From positions 1-13,694 of the forward strand of contig JAJRBK010000004.1 of the NCBI GenBank assembly GCA_028679495.1: DNA of 13,694 nucleotides. The letters run 5' to 3'. The stretch comes from Methanobacteriota archaeon. GTDB taxonomy: Archaea; Halobacteriota; Bog-38; Methanoflorentales; Methanoflorentaceae. Each line of letters starts with the position of its first letter. Position 1 is the stretch's first letter. Below, in pieces: positions 1 through 7,728 of the stretch. Under the pieces are notes generated by a model. It worked only from the letters and a program-made list of their open reading frames with translations. It had not been told where the DNA came from and searched no databases. A program made the translations under genes and the position numbers.

Positions 1-72
1 CGCAAGTCGCAGTGCATTTTCCCCTGTGCTTTCGGCATAAGTCTTAAAGTTTAGTACAATAAGCGGTTTCAT
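1..72 (-). CDS. tpiA: Triosephosphate isomerase, N-terminal fragment (cut by window edge)
   Basis: Only the first 24 codons are present; the gene continues beyond the left edge. The translation begins MKPLIVLNFKTYAESTG and continues ENALRLA. The 'hxhNFKTY.ESTG..A..LA' pattern is the characteristic N-terminus of archaeal triosephosphate isomerase, whose first strand carries the substrate-binding Asn and Lys (N8, K10 here). The enzyme interconverts dihydroxyacetone phosphate and glyceraldehyde 3-phosphate in cytoplasmic glycolysis/gluconeogenesis. The ATG at 72 is preceded by a full Shine-Dalgarno sequence, AGGAGGT. It lies 181 bases downstream of fae-hps in the same direction, so the two sugar-phosphate genes may be co-transcribed, although a TATA-like element in the spacer allows an independent promoter. 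Identity is well supported by this short stretch; the rest of the protein cannot be judged. Confidence 0.88.
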   Translation of the reverse strand, partial: MKPLIVLNFKTYAESTGENALRLA

Positions 73-76
73 GTTT

Positions 77-83
77 GGACCTC
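77..83 (-). promoter_or_regulatory. Shine-Dalgarno site of tpiA
   Basis: AGGAGGT lies four to five bases before the tpiA ATG. It matches the 3' end of archaeal 16S rRNA almost completely and fixes the start of a gene that is otherwise mostly outside the window. Confidence 0.8.
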
Positions 84-160
84 CTGTCCTGTTATCACCC
101 AACCCGTGTTGAGGCTGTTCAGTGACTAAACTTTGTGTAAAATTCGCGCTCAGTCAATGA

Positions 161-168
161 GTATAAAC
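161..168 (-). promoter_or_regulatory. Possible TATA box for tpiA
   Basis: TTTATACT in the fae-hps/tpiA spacer would place a transcription start near 138 and give a leader of roughly 65 bases. The purine-rich BRE expected upstream is poor, so this is a weak call. The remainder of the 73-253 spacer shows no ORF or other recognisable element. Confidence 0.3.
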
Positions 169-253
169 AGTCTGCAAAGTTGCCCGATATGTTGCGCTTG
201 AGGCATTGTTGCCACGATGTATGGAGATGCTCGAATCTAAGAACTTGTTTTCG

Positions 254-1423
254 TTAGAAATCAGTCTTCACTCTAAACTGATCTATGTCGCTTTGTTTTA
301 AGCCTTGAAGAAACATGCGTGCTGCGCCTTCAATGTCGCGTGCTGCCGTGATTGCTCTGCCGACAACGAGAATATCTGCGCCTGCCGTTAACGCTTCGTT
401 GATGTTATCTTGTCGGATCCCTCCGGCAACTGCGACAAGCTTAGTGTACTTCTTGATATTTGCGATGTTTCCCCACGCATGGTTTGTTTCTTCGACATCA
501 ATCGCTCTATGAAGCTCCACAATATCTGGCTTGTTTTTTAAGGCTTTGAGCACGTTTTCTGGCCTGTCAACGTTTAACATGTCTATGATGGCGTAAATGC
601 CGGTCTTATTCGCCTCTTCGATAGCTTTGTCTATCGTTGATGTAGGTGCCAGTCCCGAGATGACTACGGCATCCGCTGCCTCATCTGCCGCCAAACGTGC
701 TTCGAGATTGCCGGTGTCTAAGATCTTTAAATCAGCGACTATAAATGCGCTCGGTCGTACTTTTCGCATTTCGCTTAGGACACTGAGACCATAACGCTTG
801 ATAAGCGGAGTTCCCGCTTCGAGAATCAGGTGGTCACTCGTGGGGAGTTTCTCGAGGACGGTCAGAACAGAGGTCAGCTCGGTCAAATCGAAGGCAACTT
901 GTAAGTAGGGTGGATCCCATAGCCGAGTCACTTTGAATCCCATCACAGGATGTATCGACCTATCTTTCTCATATAACACCGTATCAATTGGCGGGAAACT
1001 GCTGAGCGCCCTTGTTAAAGCCAGCTTTGTCGCCCCGTAGTTGTGCCGGTAGATCTTACCGTAGTCTTTTGCGTCGGGATGAATGAACACTGAAACAATA
1101 ATCACGCATTGCTCGCACAACCGTTTATCAAGGGTGCCATCTTCAACGGCGTCTGCTATAGCCTTCGCGACTGCGGCTTGAGCGGGACCGAAGATTTGGC
1201 CTGCTTGCTCGAGATTTTGCACCGTCACTTTGGGCACGATCAGTGTTGCCGGTTTTGTGAGGAGATTGGGTCGGATGACCGCAAGAAGAGGAGTATGCCC
1301 TTTCGAGAGATGCGAAAGCCCACTAGCAAATGCAGCCCCAACCGGGCCATCCTTATCACCGATAAGGAGATCTATGTGGGCCAGTTCTGGATCATCGCCT
1401 ATAAGCGCTTCGCCTACATGCAC
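254..1423 (-). CDS. fae-hps: Bifunctional formaldehyde-activating enzyme / 3-hexulose-6-phosphate synthase
   Basis: A 389-residue cytoplasmic fusion. Residues 1-170 are Fae, which condenses formaldehyde with tetrahydromethanopterin. The ELAHIDLLIGDKDGPVG segment contains the proposed catalytic His (H16), and HTPLLAVIRPN and the RLWDPPYLQVA end of the domain are also present. Residues 171-389 are an OMP-decarboxylase-superfamily TIM barrel, 3-hexulose-6-phosphate synthase, with EAGTPLIK (202-209), the ADLKILDTG active-site motif (230-238), AVAGGI (331-336) and VVGRAIT near the C-terminus. The pair links C1 chemistry to the ribulose monophosphate pathway; in archaea running it in reverse supplies ribose 5-phosphate and releases formaldehyde, which Fae recaptures. 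Translation starts at GTG (1423): the overlapping ATG two bases downstream runs directly into TAG. GGCGAGGG lies seven bases before the GTG. Both catalytic motifs look intact. It has its own promoter and lies upstream of tpiA. Confidence 0.96.
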   Translation of the reverse strand: MHVGEALIGDDPELAHIDLLIGDKDGPVGAAFASGLSHLSKGHTPLLAVIRPNLLTKPATLIVPKVTVQNLEQAGQIFGPAQAAVAKAIADAVEDGTLDKRLCEQCVIIVSVFIHPDAKDYGKIYRHNYGATKLALTRALSSFPPIDTVLYEKDRSIHPVMGFKVTRLWDPPYLQVAFDLTELTSVLTVLEKLPTSDHLILEAGTPLIKRYGLSVLSEMRKVRPSAFIVADLKILDTGNLEARLAADEAADAVVISGLAPTSTIDKAIEEANKTGIYAIIDMLNVDRPENVLKALKNKPDIVELHRAIDVEETNHAWGNIANIKKYTKLVAVAGGIRQDNINEALTAGADILVVGRAITAARDIEGAARMFLQGLKQSDIDQFRVKTDF

Positions 1424-1470
1424 GTTAAATCCCTCGCCTTTTGGACAGATTTATTACGAGACATTTGACC

Positions 1471-1487
1471 TATATACCTTTCCTTTT
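1471..1487 (-). promoter_or_regulatory. TATA box and BRE-like element of fae-hps
   Basis: On the minus strand the sequence is AAGGAAAGG followed directly by TATATA, a textbook purine-rich BRE plus TATA box. Transcription would start about 25 bases downstream, near 1448, leaving a short leader that contains the GGCGAGGG ribosome binding site at about 1431-1438. Confidence 0.7.
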
Positions 1488-1529
1488 GTCCCCAACGCTC
1501 GAGCAGCGATTGTGAACTGAAGAGCGCAG

Positions 1530-2525
1530 CTATGCGGTGATATAGATGTGAAGCAGCTCTTTGCTTATAACACGCAAGTCATGCTTTTGCGCGGTCTTTT
1601 TTGCATTCTCGCCGAGAGTATAGGCTTTAGCCCTATCCTTCACGAGCGCATCCACAGCTGCTGTAAACTCTTGGTTCGTGGTGAACTTGATGCAGTTGCT
1701 TCCATGGACGTAATCTGTGTATACGGGCAAATCACGCAGGACGAGCGGCAAGGCGCATGCGGAAGCTTCAAGCGCTGCTATGCCCTGGTTCTCCTCATAC
1801 GATGGAAAGACAAACACATCAGCCGCACTTAGTGGATCACACACATTATCAACTCTGCCAGTAAATAGCACGTTACGCGGGGCGTTGTTCAGTATCTCCT
1901 TCGTCTCATGTGGAAGGAGAGGAGATGGCAAGAGCCGTCCAACCCAAACGAAATAATAATCGGGCAGCTTACGGGCTGCTTCTACGAAATCTGCAATCCC
2001 CTTGCGTATGAAAACAAATCCCACCGAAAGAATCAAAGGCCGATCTGAGAGCGCATGTTGTTTTCTAAACTTCGCCGCTCGTTGTTCACCGCAGTTATAC
2101 GAGCTCAGGTCGATACCGTTACTCAGCACTTCGATTCTGCGCTTTATGCGAAGGGTTTGTAACAACAGCTCCTTTGTGTAAGTCGAAGGGGCGATGCAAA
2201 CGTCGGCAAGGTTGTAATAGACTTCCAAATAATATTTGAAGAGGCCACTTAACACGCTCGCCGCAACATAACTGTTTTTCATATCTTGCGGAGTTGTATG
2301 AGCATGGATTACGACAGCTCTACGACATGCTTTATGCAATAGCACTAAAAGAAGTGCCAACGGGCCAAACGTATGAGCGTGCAATACATCGCATACTCTC
2401 AACGAGTTATCGTAGAAGCGTACACCTTCTGGTTCGAGATAGTATAGCATCCTTTTTGTGTTATTAATGCTTGTAAGAATGCCACTCTCTCCATATGTTC
2501 CGTAAACAAGATTCACGCTCAACAT
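1530..2525 (-). CDS. GT4-family (GT-B fold) glycosyltransferase
   Basis: A 331-residue soluble or peripheral-membrane glycosyltransferase of the GT4 type. A glycine-containing N-terminal loop (VYGTYGESG, 8-16) and a DVLHAH strand (46-51) form the acceptor Rossmann half. SNGID (135-139) marks the inter-domain region, SVGFVFIRKGI (167-177) starts the nucleotide-sugar domain, and the EX7E motif (E245 and E253 within SYEENQGIAALEA) is the donor-binding signature of retaining GT4 enzymes. Relatives make glycolipids, surface glycans or N-glycans; the substrate cannot be told from sequence. It is somewhat short for the family (usually 350-400), the difference lying in a compact acceptor domain and not in a broken end. 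It follows purL, but a TATA element in the 45-base gap suggests a separate start. The TATA-to-ATG distance of about 26 bases implies a leaderless mRNA, consistent with the absence of a good Shine-Dalgarno site. Confidence 0.88.
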   Translation of the reverse strand: MLSVNLVYGTYGESGILTSINNTKRMLYYLEPEGVRFYDNSLRVCDVLHAHTFGPLALLLVLLHKACRRAVVIHAHTTPQDMKNSYVAASVLSGLFKYYLEVYYNLADVCIAPSTYTKELLLQTLRIKRRIEVLSNGIDLSSYNCGEQRAAKFRKQHALSDRPLILSVGFVFIRKGIADFVEAARKLPDYYFVWVGRLLPSPLLPHETKEILNNAPRNVLFTGRVDNVCDPLSAADVFVFPSYEENQGIAALEASACALPLVLRDLPVYTDYVHGSNCIKFTTNQEFTAAVDALVKDRAKAYTLGENAKKTAQKHDLRVISKELLHIYITA

Positions 2526-2545
2526 TACAGAGTACCTAATGAGAA

Positions 2546-2555
2546 GGATATAAAA
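2546..2555 (-). promoter_or_regulatory. TATA box of the glycosyltransferase gene
   Basis: TTTTATATCC on the minus strand is centred about 26 bases upstream of the ATG at 2525. Transcription would begin essentially at the start codon, giving a leaderless transcript. It sits just downstream of the purL stop codon. Confidence 0.55.
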
Positions 2556-2570
2556 GCTCGCGGCTTGTAC

Positions 2571-4715
2571 TCAAGCTACCATGCAACGGCTCAGGGCGTT
2601 AAGACACTCTTCTATCAACGCTAACGAAAAGGCGAGCCTGCTGTCCAAAACGGTGATTACTAGTTCGTTGCTACCGGCTTTGCCTATAGTTGTATTTGGT
2701 ATCCCTCTCGATGTCAGGGTTTCTACCACGTGGTTAACATCTTGCGGCGATACGGATATTATTGCTCTTCCAGGGCTCTCAGAAAAGATCTCATCTTCAT
2801 GTCGCAGGTATCTCGACAGATTGATTGCTGCCCCGGTCTCTCTGCACATCTTAGCAAGCGTGGCAACGATACCCCCCCTTGATACCACGGACGCGGCAGT
2901 GATCTTCTCCGATTGCACAAGTTCAGTCAGTGTATCTATTGTTTCCTTGATATTAGAGCGAGGTTCAGGCACGCTTCCGTTAAGCCCAAAGAGATCACTG
3001 TATTCTGATCCTCCGTACTCTGGGGATGTTTTACCGATGAGGATAATAACGTCGCCTTCTTGTCTGAAGACGGCCGCAGGGCATTTCGATACATCTTGAA
3101 TGTATCCAATTATTCCTATAGAGGGCGTGGGAATAATCGCTGTTTGATATTCCTCGCTCTCATTGTACAAAGACACATTTCCACCCACAATCGGTACGCC
3201 AAGGATGCGCGCTGCGTGAGAGAGTCCTGCGACTGATCCTTCCAGCTGAGAGTAGATATCAGCACGTTCTGGATTACCAAAATTAAGGCAGTTCACAAAA
3301 GCAGCTGGCTCCGCTCCTTTGACCGCAAGATCCATAGCTTTCTCAAATACCGTATTTACTGAGCCCCTAAATGGATCTAGCGCGACCTGTTGTGGATAGC
3401 AACCAGATGACAACGCTATTCCTTTGCATCCGCTTAGTCCAAGAACAGCTGCGCCGTTGCCAGGCTTGATGATTGTTCGCGTTTGTACTTCGTAGTCGTA
3501 TTGCCGGTACACCCATTCTTTTGATGCGATGTTTGGCGACGACAGAACACTCATCACGCGCTCGTGTAGCGCTGCTTTACGAAGAGGAAGCAAGCGCTCC
3601 TTCACTTCTACCGCAGCACCATCAGGTGTGCACAGTGGCGCGCCTTCAGTTAGCAGATTGATAGGGATGTCGGCAACAACCGAACCTTTGTGCTCAACAA
3701 CATAACGAGGCTCTTCTATGACCTGTCCTATTACTGCGCCATTTAAGTCGTACTTGCTCGCGATAGCAAGTATCTCATCAACATGTTCGGGCAGTACTTC
3801 AAAAACCATCCGTTCTTGCGACTCTGAGACTAAGATTTCCATAGGTGACATATTGGCCTCGCGAAGTGGAACTGCATCGAGCGAGATCCGTCCGCCGAAG
3901 GTGGAACACATCTCAGCGGAGGCCCCTGACAGTCCAGCCGCGCCCAAATCACGACAAGCGAGCACGTGACCCGTTTGTGTGGCTTCGAGTGTTGCATCAA
4001 TAAGTAATTTTTCCGTGTAGGGATCGCCTATTTGAACTGAGGGTCGATCAGCCGCTTCTGATTCTTCACTGAGATCTCTTGAAGCAAAAGATGCGCCGCC
4101 GAGTCCATCTCTCCCGGTGGTGGAACCTATAAGCAAGATATGACTTCCCGGCGTTTTTACTCGGCCTGTGATTATCTGATCTTTTTTGCTTATTCCAATG
4201 CAGGCGACGTTGACAAGAGGGTTTCCGTCAAAGCTCTGATGAAACACAACTTCTCCGTTCACTACCGGAACACCAATGCAGTTGCCGTAGTCAGAGATCC
4301 CGGCTACGACGTGCTCAAATAGATATCTGTTCTTTTCTTTTTCGCAGCTTCCAAAGTATAAGCAGTCCATAAGCGCGATTGGCTTTGCACCCATTGAAAT
4401 AACGTCGCGCACAATGCCTCCAACGCCTGTAGCAGCGCCATCATAGGGATCCACATATGATGGATGATTGTGGCTTTCCATCGCTACCGCTAAAACAAGC
4501 TCGTCGGTAAACTTGATTACTGCAGCATCGTCTCCTGGACCTATGACTACGTTGTCCCCACTGGTAGGCATCGTTACCAAGAGTGGTTTGCTTGATCTGT
4601 AGGCACAATGCTCCGACCATAGGTTTTCAAAGATCGCACTTTCAACCTCGTTCGGTGGGCGGCCTAATGCTTCAGTAATGATACCCATGTCAACGTCCGT
4701 CAGCGCCATATTCAT
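2571..4715 (-). CDS. purL: Phosphoribosylformylglycinamidine synthase, PurL subunit
   Basis: A 714-residue protein of the 'small' PurL type that works with separate PurQ (glutaminase) and PurS proteins, rather than the roughly 1300-residue single-chain enzyme. It performs the ATP-dependent conversion of FGAR to FGAM, step four of purine synthesis, in the cytoplasm. Seen in order: SEHCAYRSSK (34-43), GPGDDAA (59-65), ESHNHPS with the catalytic His region (80-86), GGIVRDVISMGAKP (99-112), RDLGAAGLS, and in the second AIRS-like half FVNCLNFGNPE and GGNVSLYNES. Both ATP-grasp-like AIRS halves are complete and no frameshift is visible. No purQ or purS lies next to it. Two ATGs are possible (4715, 4709); the TATA box about 25 bases upstream fits the first, with a leaderless mRNA and no Shine-Dalgarno site. 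Confidence 0.97.
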   Translation of the reverse strand: MNMALTDVDMGIITEALGRPPNEVESAIFENLWSEHCAYRSSKPLLVTMPTSGDNVVIGPGDDAAVIKFTDELVLAVAMESHNHPSYVDPYDGAATGVGGIVRDVISMGAKPIALMDCLYFGSCEKEKNRYLFEHVVAGISDYGNCIGVPVVNGEVVFHQSFDGNPLVNVACIGISKKDQIITGRVKTPGSHILLIGSTTGRDGLGGASFASRDLSEESEAADRPSVQIGDPYTEKLLIDATLEATQTGHVLACRDLGAAGLSGASAEMCSTFGGRISLDAVPLREANMSPMEILVSESQERMVFEVLPEHVDEILAIASKYDLNGAVIGQVIEEPRYVVEHKGSVVADIPINLLTEGAPLCTPDGAAVEVKERLLPLRKAALHERVMSVLSSPNIASKEWVYRQYDYEVQTRTIIKPGNGAAVLGLSGCKGIALSSGCYPQQVALDPFRGSVNTVFEKAMDLAVKGAEPAAFVNCLNFGNPERADIYSQLEGSVAGLSHAARILGVPIVGGNVSLYNESEEYQTAIIPTPSIGIIGYIQDVSKCPAAVFRQEGDVIILIGKTSPEYGGSEYSDLFGLNGSVPEPRSNIKETIDTLTELVQSEKITAASVVSRGGIVATLAKMCRETGAAINLSRYLRHEDEIFSESPGRAIISVSPQDVNHVVETLTSRGIPNTTIGKAGSNELVITVLDSRLAFSLALIEECLNALSRCMVA

Positions 4716-4736
4716 AACACAATAGTAGCGTTATTA

Positions 4737-4743
4737 GTTATAC
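4737..4743. promoter_or_regulatory. TATA-like element shared by divergent purL and DUF72 gene
   Basis: The motif reads AAAGTATAAC toward purL, with its centre about 25 bases from the purL ATG, and TTATACTTT in the opposite direction toward the DUF72 gene, where it would give a leader of about 40 bases. It is the only TATA-like sequence in the 91-base divergent spacer. Confidence 0.45.
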
Positions 4744-4806
4744 TTTAGCAACCTCACTGATTCCAAGCTGAACTGGTGAGCAACGCTTAGAAGGATCGTT
4801 GCGTGC

Positions 4807-5514
4807 ATGGGCAAGATTTGTGTGGGTTGTAGTGGATGGCATTACGCACATTGGCGTGGGGTCTTCTATAAGCAAGGAACGGATCTGCTCGCGCAATATG
4901 CGCGCTTCTTTGATTCCGTGGAAGCTAACTCGACATTCTACCGTTTTCCAACTGTAACGCAACTCCAAAAATGGGATGCGCTTACGCCCAAAGACTTCGT
5001 TTTTTCGATGAAGATGAACCGACACGTAACGCATACCAAGCGGTTGCGCAATGTGGAACGATCGCTCAGCGACTTCCTCAGCATCTGTTCCGTCTTAGGA
5101 GAAAAACTAGGCCCTATACTCATTCAGCTGCCTGCAAATTTTGAAAAGGACCTTAAGCGGTTCGATGAATTTCTCGCTCTGCTGCCTGAGCGTAGGTTTG
5201 CATTTGAGTTCCGTAACGCGACGTGGCTTCAGCACGATGTTTTTCCGCACATACAGGACATGCCGAACATCGCCCTAGTCACGCTTGGTGCCCAGTTTGA
5301 AGACGGCGCAGAAGACGGCGCTGATTTCACCTATATTCGGTGGCATGGACGTGGAGGCGCTTTAGATGATTACTCTCACAAGGAAATCGATTATTGGGCA
5401 AACAGAATTCATAGGCTTTCACAAAAAGAGGACGTCTTTGGCTACTGGAACAACGATGCCCACGGCTATGCGCTAAGGAATTGTCTAGAGCTCAAACGTA
5501 AGATCGGCTGTTGA
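4807..5514 (+). CDS. DUF72 (YecE-like) family protein
   Basis: A 235-residue cytoplasmic protein of the DUF72 family, a TIM-barrel fold of unsettled biochemical role. Family hallmarks are CVGCSGWHYAHWRG near the N-terminus (5-18), the VEANSTFYRFPT segment (about 38-49), ILIQLPANF, RFAFEFRNATW, YIRWHGRGG and the near C-terminal YWNNDAHGYALRN. Length is normal for the family (about 230-290, at the short end). It is the only protein gene on the plus strand, divergent from purL and convergent with the ribosomal operon, so it forms a transcription unit of its own ending at the hairpin/T-run terminator that follows it directly. A weak GAAGGAT lies about ten bases before the ATG; no alternative in-frame start is present upstream. 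The family is certain; the function is not known to me and should not be guessed. Confidence 0.92.
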   Translation: MGKICVGCSGWHYAHWRGVFYKQGTDLLAQYARFFDSVEANSTFYRFPTVTQLQKWDALTPKDFVFSMKMNRHVTHTKRLRNVERSLSDFLSICSVLGEKLGPILIQLPANFEKDLKRFDEFLALLPERRFAFEFRNATWLQHDVFPHIQDMPNIALVTLGAQFEDGAEDGADFTYIRWHGRGGALDDYSHKEIDYWANRIHRLSQKEDVFGYWNNDAHGYALRNCLELKRKIGC

Positions 5515-5518
5515 CAAC

Positions 5519-5536
5519 GCCTGTAAGGCTTTTTTT
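5519..5536 (+). terminator. Terminator of the DUF72 gene
   Basis: GCCT-GTA-AGGC forms a 4-bp hairpin followed at once by seven T residues, five bases after the DUF72 stop codon. T-runs are the main archaeal termination signal; the small hairpin may be incidental. Confidence 0.65.
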
Positions 5537-5675
5537 GCTGCGCCCCGCTCCTGTCCTAGGTATGCCAAAATAAGTGTGATGCGAAGCCACGAATTGAGCA
5601 AGCTTCGTTGAGGGTTCTGAAAGACTCAAACACCTGTTAGTGGTGAGGTACTCATCGCAGTGCCAGGCTTCGCTT

Positions 5676-5697
5676 AAAAATAGAAAAAGGGGGAAAA
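5676..5697 (-). terminator. T-rich terminator of the ribosomal stalk operon
   Basis: Immediately after the rpl12 TAA the minus strand has three T-runs of four, five and five bases, separated by a C5 tract and CTA. Multiple short T-runs are typical of archaeal termination after ribosomal operons. Confidence 0.6.
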
Positions 5698-6024
5698 TTA
5701 ACCGAAGAGGGCGCCAAGCCCTTCCATTCCAGTCTCTTCCTCTTCTTCCTTATCTTCTTCCTTTTCTTCTTTTTCTTCCTCAGTCTTCTCTTCTTCTTTC
5801 TTCTCTGCCGGCGCTACAGCTGGAGCTGCCACCGCGGCTGCTGGAGCAAACGTTGCCTTTGCTATTGCCTCATCGATGTCAACTCCTTCCAAAGCTGCGA
5901 TAAGCGCCTTGACGCGTGCTTCGTTTACGGTCGCGCCTGCCGCAGTAAGAACATTTTCGATGCCGTCTTCTGTTACTTCTTTGCCTGTCGCATGTAAGAT
6001 CAATGCTGCGTATACGTATTCCAT
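5698..6024 (-). CDS. rpl12: Ribosomal protein L12 (archaeal P1-type stalk protein)
   Basis: A 108-residue acidic stalk protein of the large subunit. The N-terminal dimerisation domain (MEYVYAALILHATGKEVTED, 1-20, to about 60) precedes an Ala/Pro-rich hinge (about 59-73), a highly charged Glu/Lys tract (74-97) and the conserved C-terminal GMEGLGALFG. Dimers bind the L10 C-terminal spine, and the hydrophobic GLGALFG tip recruits elongation factors aEF1A and aEF2. It is the last gene of the operon, 29 bases after rpl10, with a strong Shine-Dalgarno site (AAGGTGAT) about six bases before the ATG. That site may help supply the several copies of L12 needed per ribosome. Length and domain plan are normal. 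Confidence 0.98.
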   Translation of the reverse strand: MEYVYAALILHATGKEVTEDGIENVLTAAGATVNEARVKALIAALEGVDIDEAIAKATFAPAAAVAAPAVAPAEKKEEEKTEEEKEEKEEDKEEEEETGMEGLGALFG

Positions 6025-6053
6025 TTTGCTATCACCTTCGTGCGATCATTAAA

Positions 6054-7079
6054 TCATTCAAACAACGATCCCAAACCGGCTGCGCCCGATTCGGTTTCAT
6101 CTTCTCCTTGCTCCTCCTCACGCTCCTCTTCTGTTTCCTTCTCTTTCTTGGTCTGAGCCTCTTCTTTCAGCTGCGCGGGTGCCGCACTCGAGCCTTTAAG
6201 GGCCATAAGCTGCTCATCTAAGGCTTCATCAGGAAGAACGTTAGTAAGGGTTAATGCATTTGCCTGCGCGCGTGAAAGCAGGATCTCGATCACATCAGGC
6301 TCAAATATTTCTGCGTTCACCGCGAGATTAACCGCTTCTTGCAACCCTCGCTGCAATAGAGCGGAAATAGTAAGTCTTGTCGGGTATGCCGCGTTAATTG
6401 ACAAATGCAGCGCGTTAGAAACAGCTGTAACGAATTTATGGGCGTAAGCCTGCTCGTCAATGTAGAGGTCCTCTGGTCTGTAGAGGGTTTCACCATCGTA
6501 CGCGGCGCGAAGATATAAACCAACCTCCATAGGGAAAATTTCAAGACGCTGTAGCACATCAGCAACCCGAGCGTTGATTCTTTCTCCAGCTTTCACGACG
6601 GTTTTTGACTCTCGTATTACAATTTTGCCTTTTTCAATGGCTGCCGGTATTCCCGCATTTTGGAGGTCGCCGACAATCGGGCCCGGTCTGAACGAAGTGG
6701 GCCCTTTCTCTACTATAATGTCTTGCGGCGCGATGTCTCCTGCCTTTGCTGGAGCTGGTCTCCGGCTACTCTCAAGTAACTTAAAGAGTCTGAATGGACT
6801 AAGTTCGGTAAAGATAAGGGCCGTTTGCCCTTCTACGCTTGAAAATAGACTGAATGCTTGCTCACCTGATTCTTCGAGCGCCCGATAAATAAGCGTGTTC
6901 CTTGCAACTTTGAGCGTTGCGACAGCTCTTAATTCTGCCCGGATTTTCTGCAACTGCTGCGCCGGAATTTCCTTTATGCTGACAATTGCAGTAATGCTGT
7001 GGCGCTGAACTTGCTCTTTGATGCTGGCAACTTCTGCATCCTTCCAAGCGGGCCTGTGGGTTTTATAAGCGGCTTGCAT
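6054..7079 (-). CDS. rpl10: Ribosomal protein L10 (archaeal P0 type)
   Basis: A 341-residue stalk base protein. The N-terminal rRNA-binding domain (about 1-105) includes KVARNTLIYRALEES, the lineage-typical insertion domain follows (about 106-185, with GPTSFRPGPIV), and a helical spine carries the L12 dimers (about 190-300). The C-terminus is an acidic Glu-rich tract ending GAAGLGSLFE, which mirrors the tip of L12 and also contacts translation factors. Length matches archaeal P0 (about 335-350). It starts with ATG directly after the rpl1 stop (TAAATG, zero gap), with the GGGTGGAG ribosome binding sequence inside the end of rpl1, indicating translational coupling. Confidence 0.98.
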   Translation of the reverse strand: MQAAYKTHRPAWKDAEVASIKEQVQRHSITAIVSIKEIPAQQLQKIRAELRAVATLKVARNTLIYRALEESGEQAFSLFSSVEGQTALIFTELSPFRLFKLLESSRRPAPAKAGDIAPQDIIVEKGPTSFRPGPIVGDLQNAGIPAAIEKGKIVIRESKTVVKAGERINARVADVLQRLEIFPMEVGLYLRAAYDGETLYRPEDLYIDEQAYAHKFVTAVSNALHLSINAAYPTRLTISALLQRGLQEAVNLAVNAEIFEPDVIEILLSRAQANALTLTNVLPDEALDEQLMALKGSSAAPAQLKEEAQTKKEKETEEEREEEQGEDETESGAAGLGSLFE

Positions 7080-7721
7080 TTACTCCACCCTCACTGCTGG
7101 TCCCATTGTCGTCTTTACGTACACCGACCCGATGTTTTGTATTCCATTCTCGAGTCTCGATTGTACCGTGTTAAGGATTGCTTCAACATTTGCAGCAATA
7201 GCATCTGAACCCTGATCGACGCTTCCAACCAAGGCGTGGAACGTCGGTCTATCCTTTGACCGTATCTTGACGGTGCGTCTTAGTCGGTTAATGAGTGGGA
7301 CAGGATCTGCACTCGATGGAACTGGATCAGGCATTTTTCCCTTCGGACCCAGGATCGGTCCAAAACTTTTGCCGATAGAGGGCATTAACGGCGCTTCTGC
7401 AATGAAGAAATCAATACCGTGGGTAATCGTTCGGATTTGTTTTTTATCGCCGCTCATTTTCGCGATTTCATCAGGAGAGAGAAGTAAATCTGCACCCGCT
7501 TCTTTCGCCTTTATCGCGAGGTCGCCTCGTGCAAAAATGCCAATTTTTGTCGGTTTTCCGCGGCCATTCGGCAGCACCACGGACTCGTTAATTCTATTTT
7601 TTGGCTGCGTCAAATCGACGTTCTTCAAATTGACGACCAGATCAACGCTTTCTACAAAATTCCTTTTCGGCGCTGATTTTATCGCCTTTTCGATTGAATT
7701 AACAATGTTTTCGCTAACCAT
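7080..7721 (-). CDS. rpl1: Ribosomal protein L1
   Basis: A 213-residue two-domain protein of the mobile L1 stalk at the E site of the large subunit. Domain I is formed by both chain ends and domain II by the middle. Recognisable stretches are FVESVDLVVNLKNVDL near residues 23-38, KIGIFARGDLA, and the conserved FGPILGPKGKMPDPVP (about 119-134). In archaea L1 is also the autogenous translational repressor of its own operon, binding an mRNA copy of its rRNA site. The 74-base spacer upstream contains a foldable element beside the GGAGGAT ribosome binding site, reported separately. Length and sequence are normal for archaeal L1. Confidence 0.98.
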   Translation of the reverse strand: MVSENIVNSIEKAIKSAPKRNFVESVDLVVNLKNVDLTQPKNRINESVVLPNGRGKPTKIGIFARGDLAIKAKEAGADLLLSPDEIAKMSGDKKQIRTITHGIDFFIAEAPLMPSIGKSFGPILGPKGKMPDPVPSSADPVPLINRLRRTVKIRSKDRPTFHALVGSVDQGSDAIAANVEAILNTVQSRLENGIQNIGSVYVKTTMGPAVRVE

Positions 7722-7728
7722 GTATCCT

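Noticed and set aside
2581..3099. Plus-strand ORF of 172 codons opposite purL
   Set aside because: Antisense of the conserved C-terminal half of PurL; no independent evidence.
4738..5034. Minus-strand ORF of 98 codons
   Set aside because: It lies mostly inside the DUF72 gene on the other strand and shows no family resemblance; it is a shadow frame.
5574..5620. Possible C/D sRNA with GTGATGC and CTGA on the plus strand
   Set aside because: The C box deviates from consensus, there is no terminal stem and no clear D'/C' pair.
5730..5815. Low-complexity repeat
   Set aside because: It encodes the Glu/Lys-rich tract normal for the C-terminal tail of archaeal L12.
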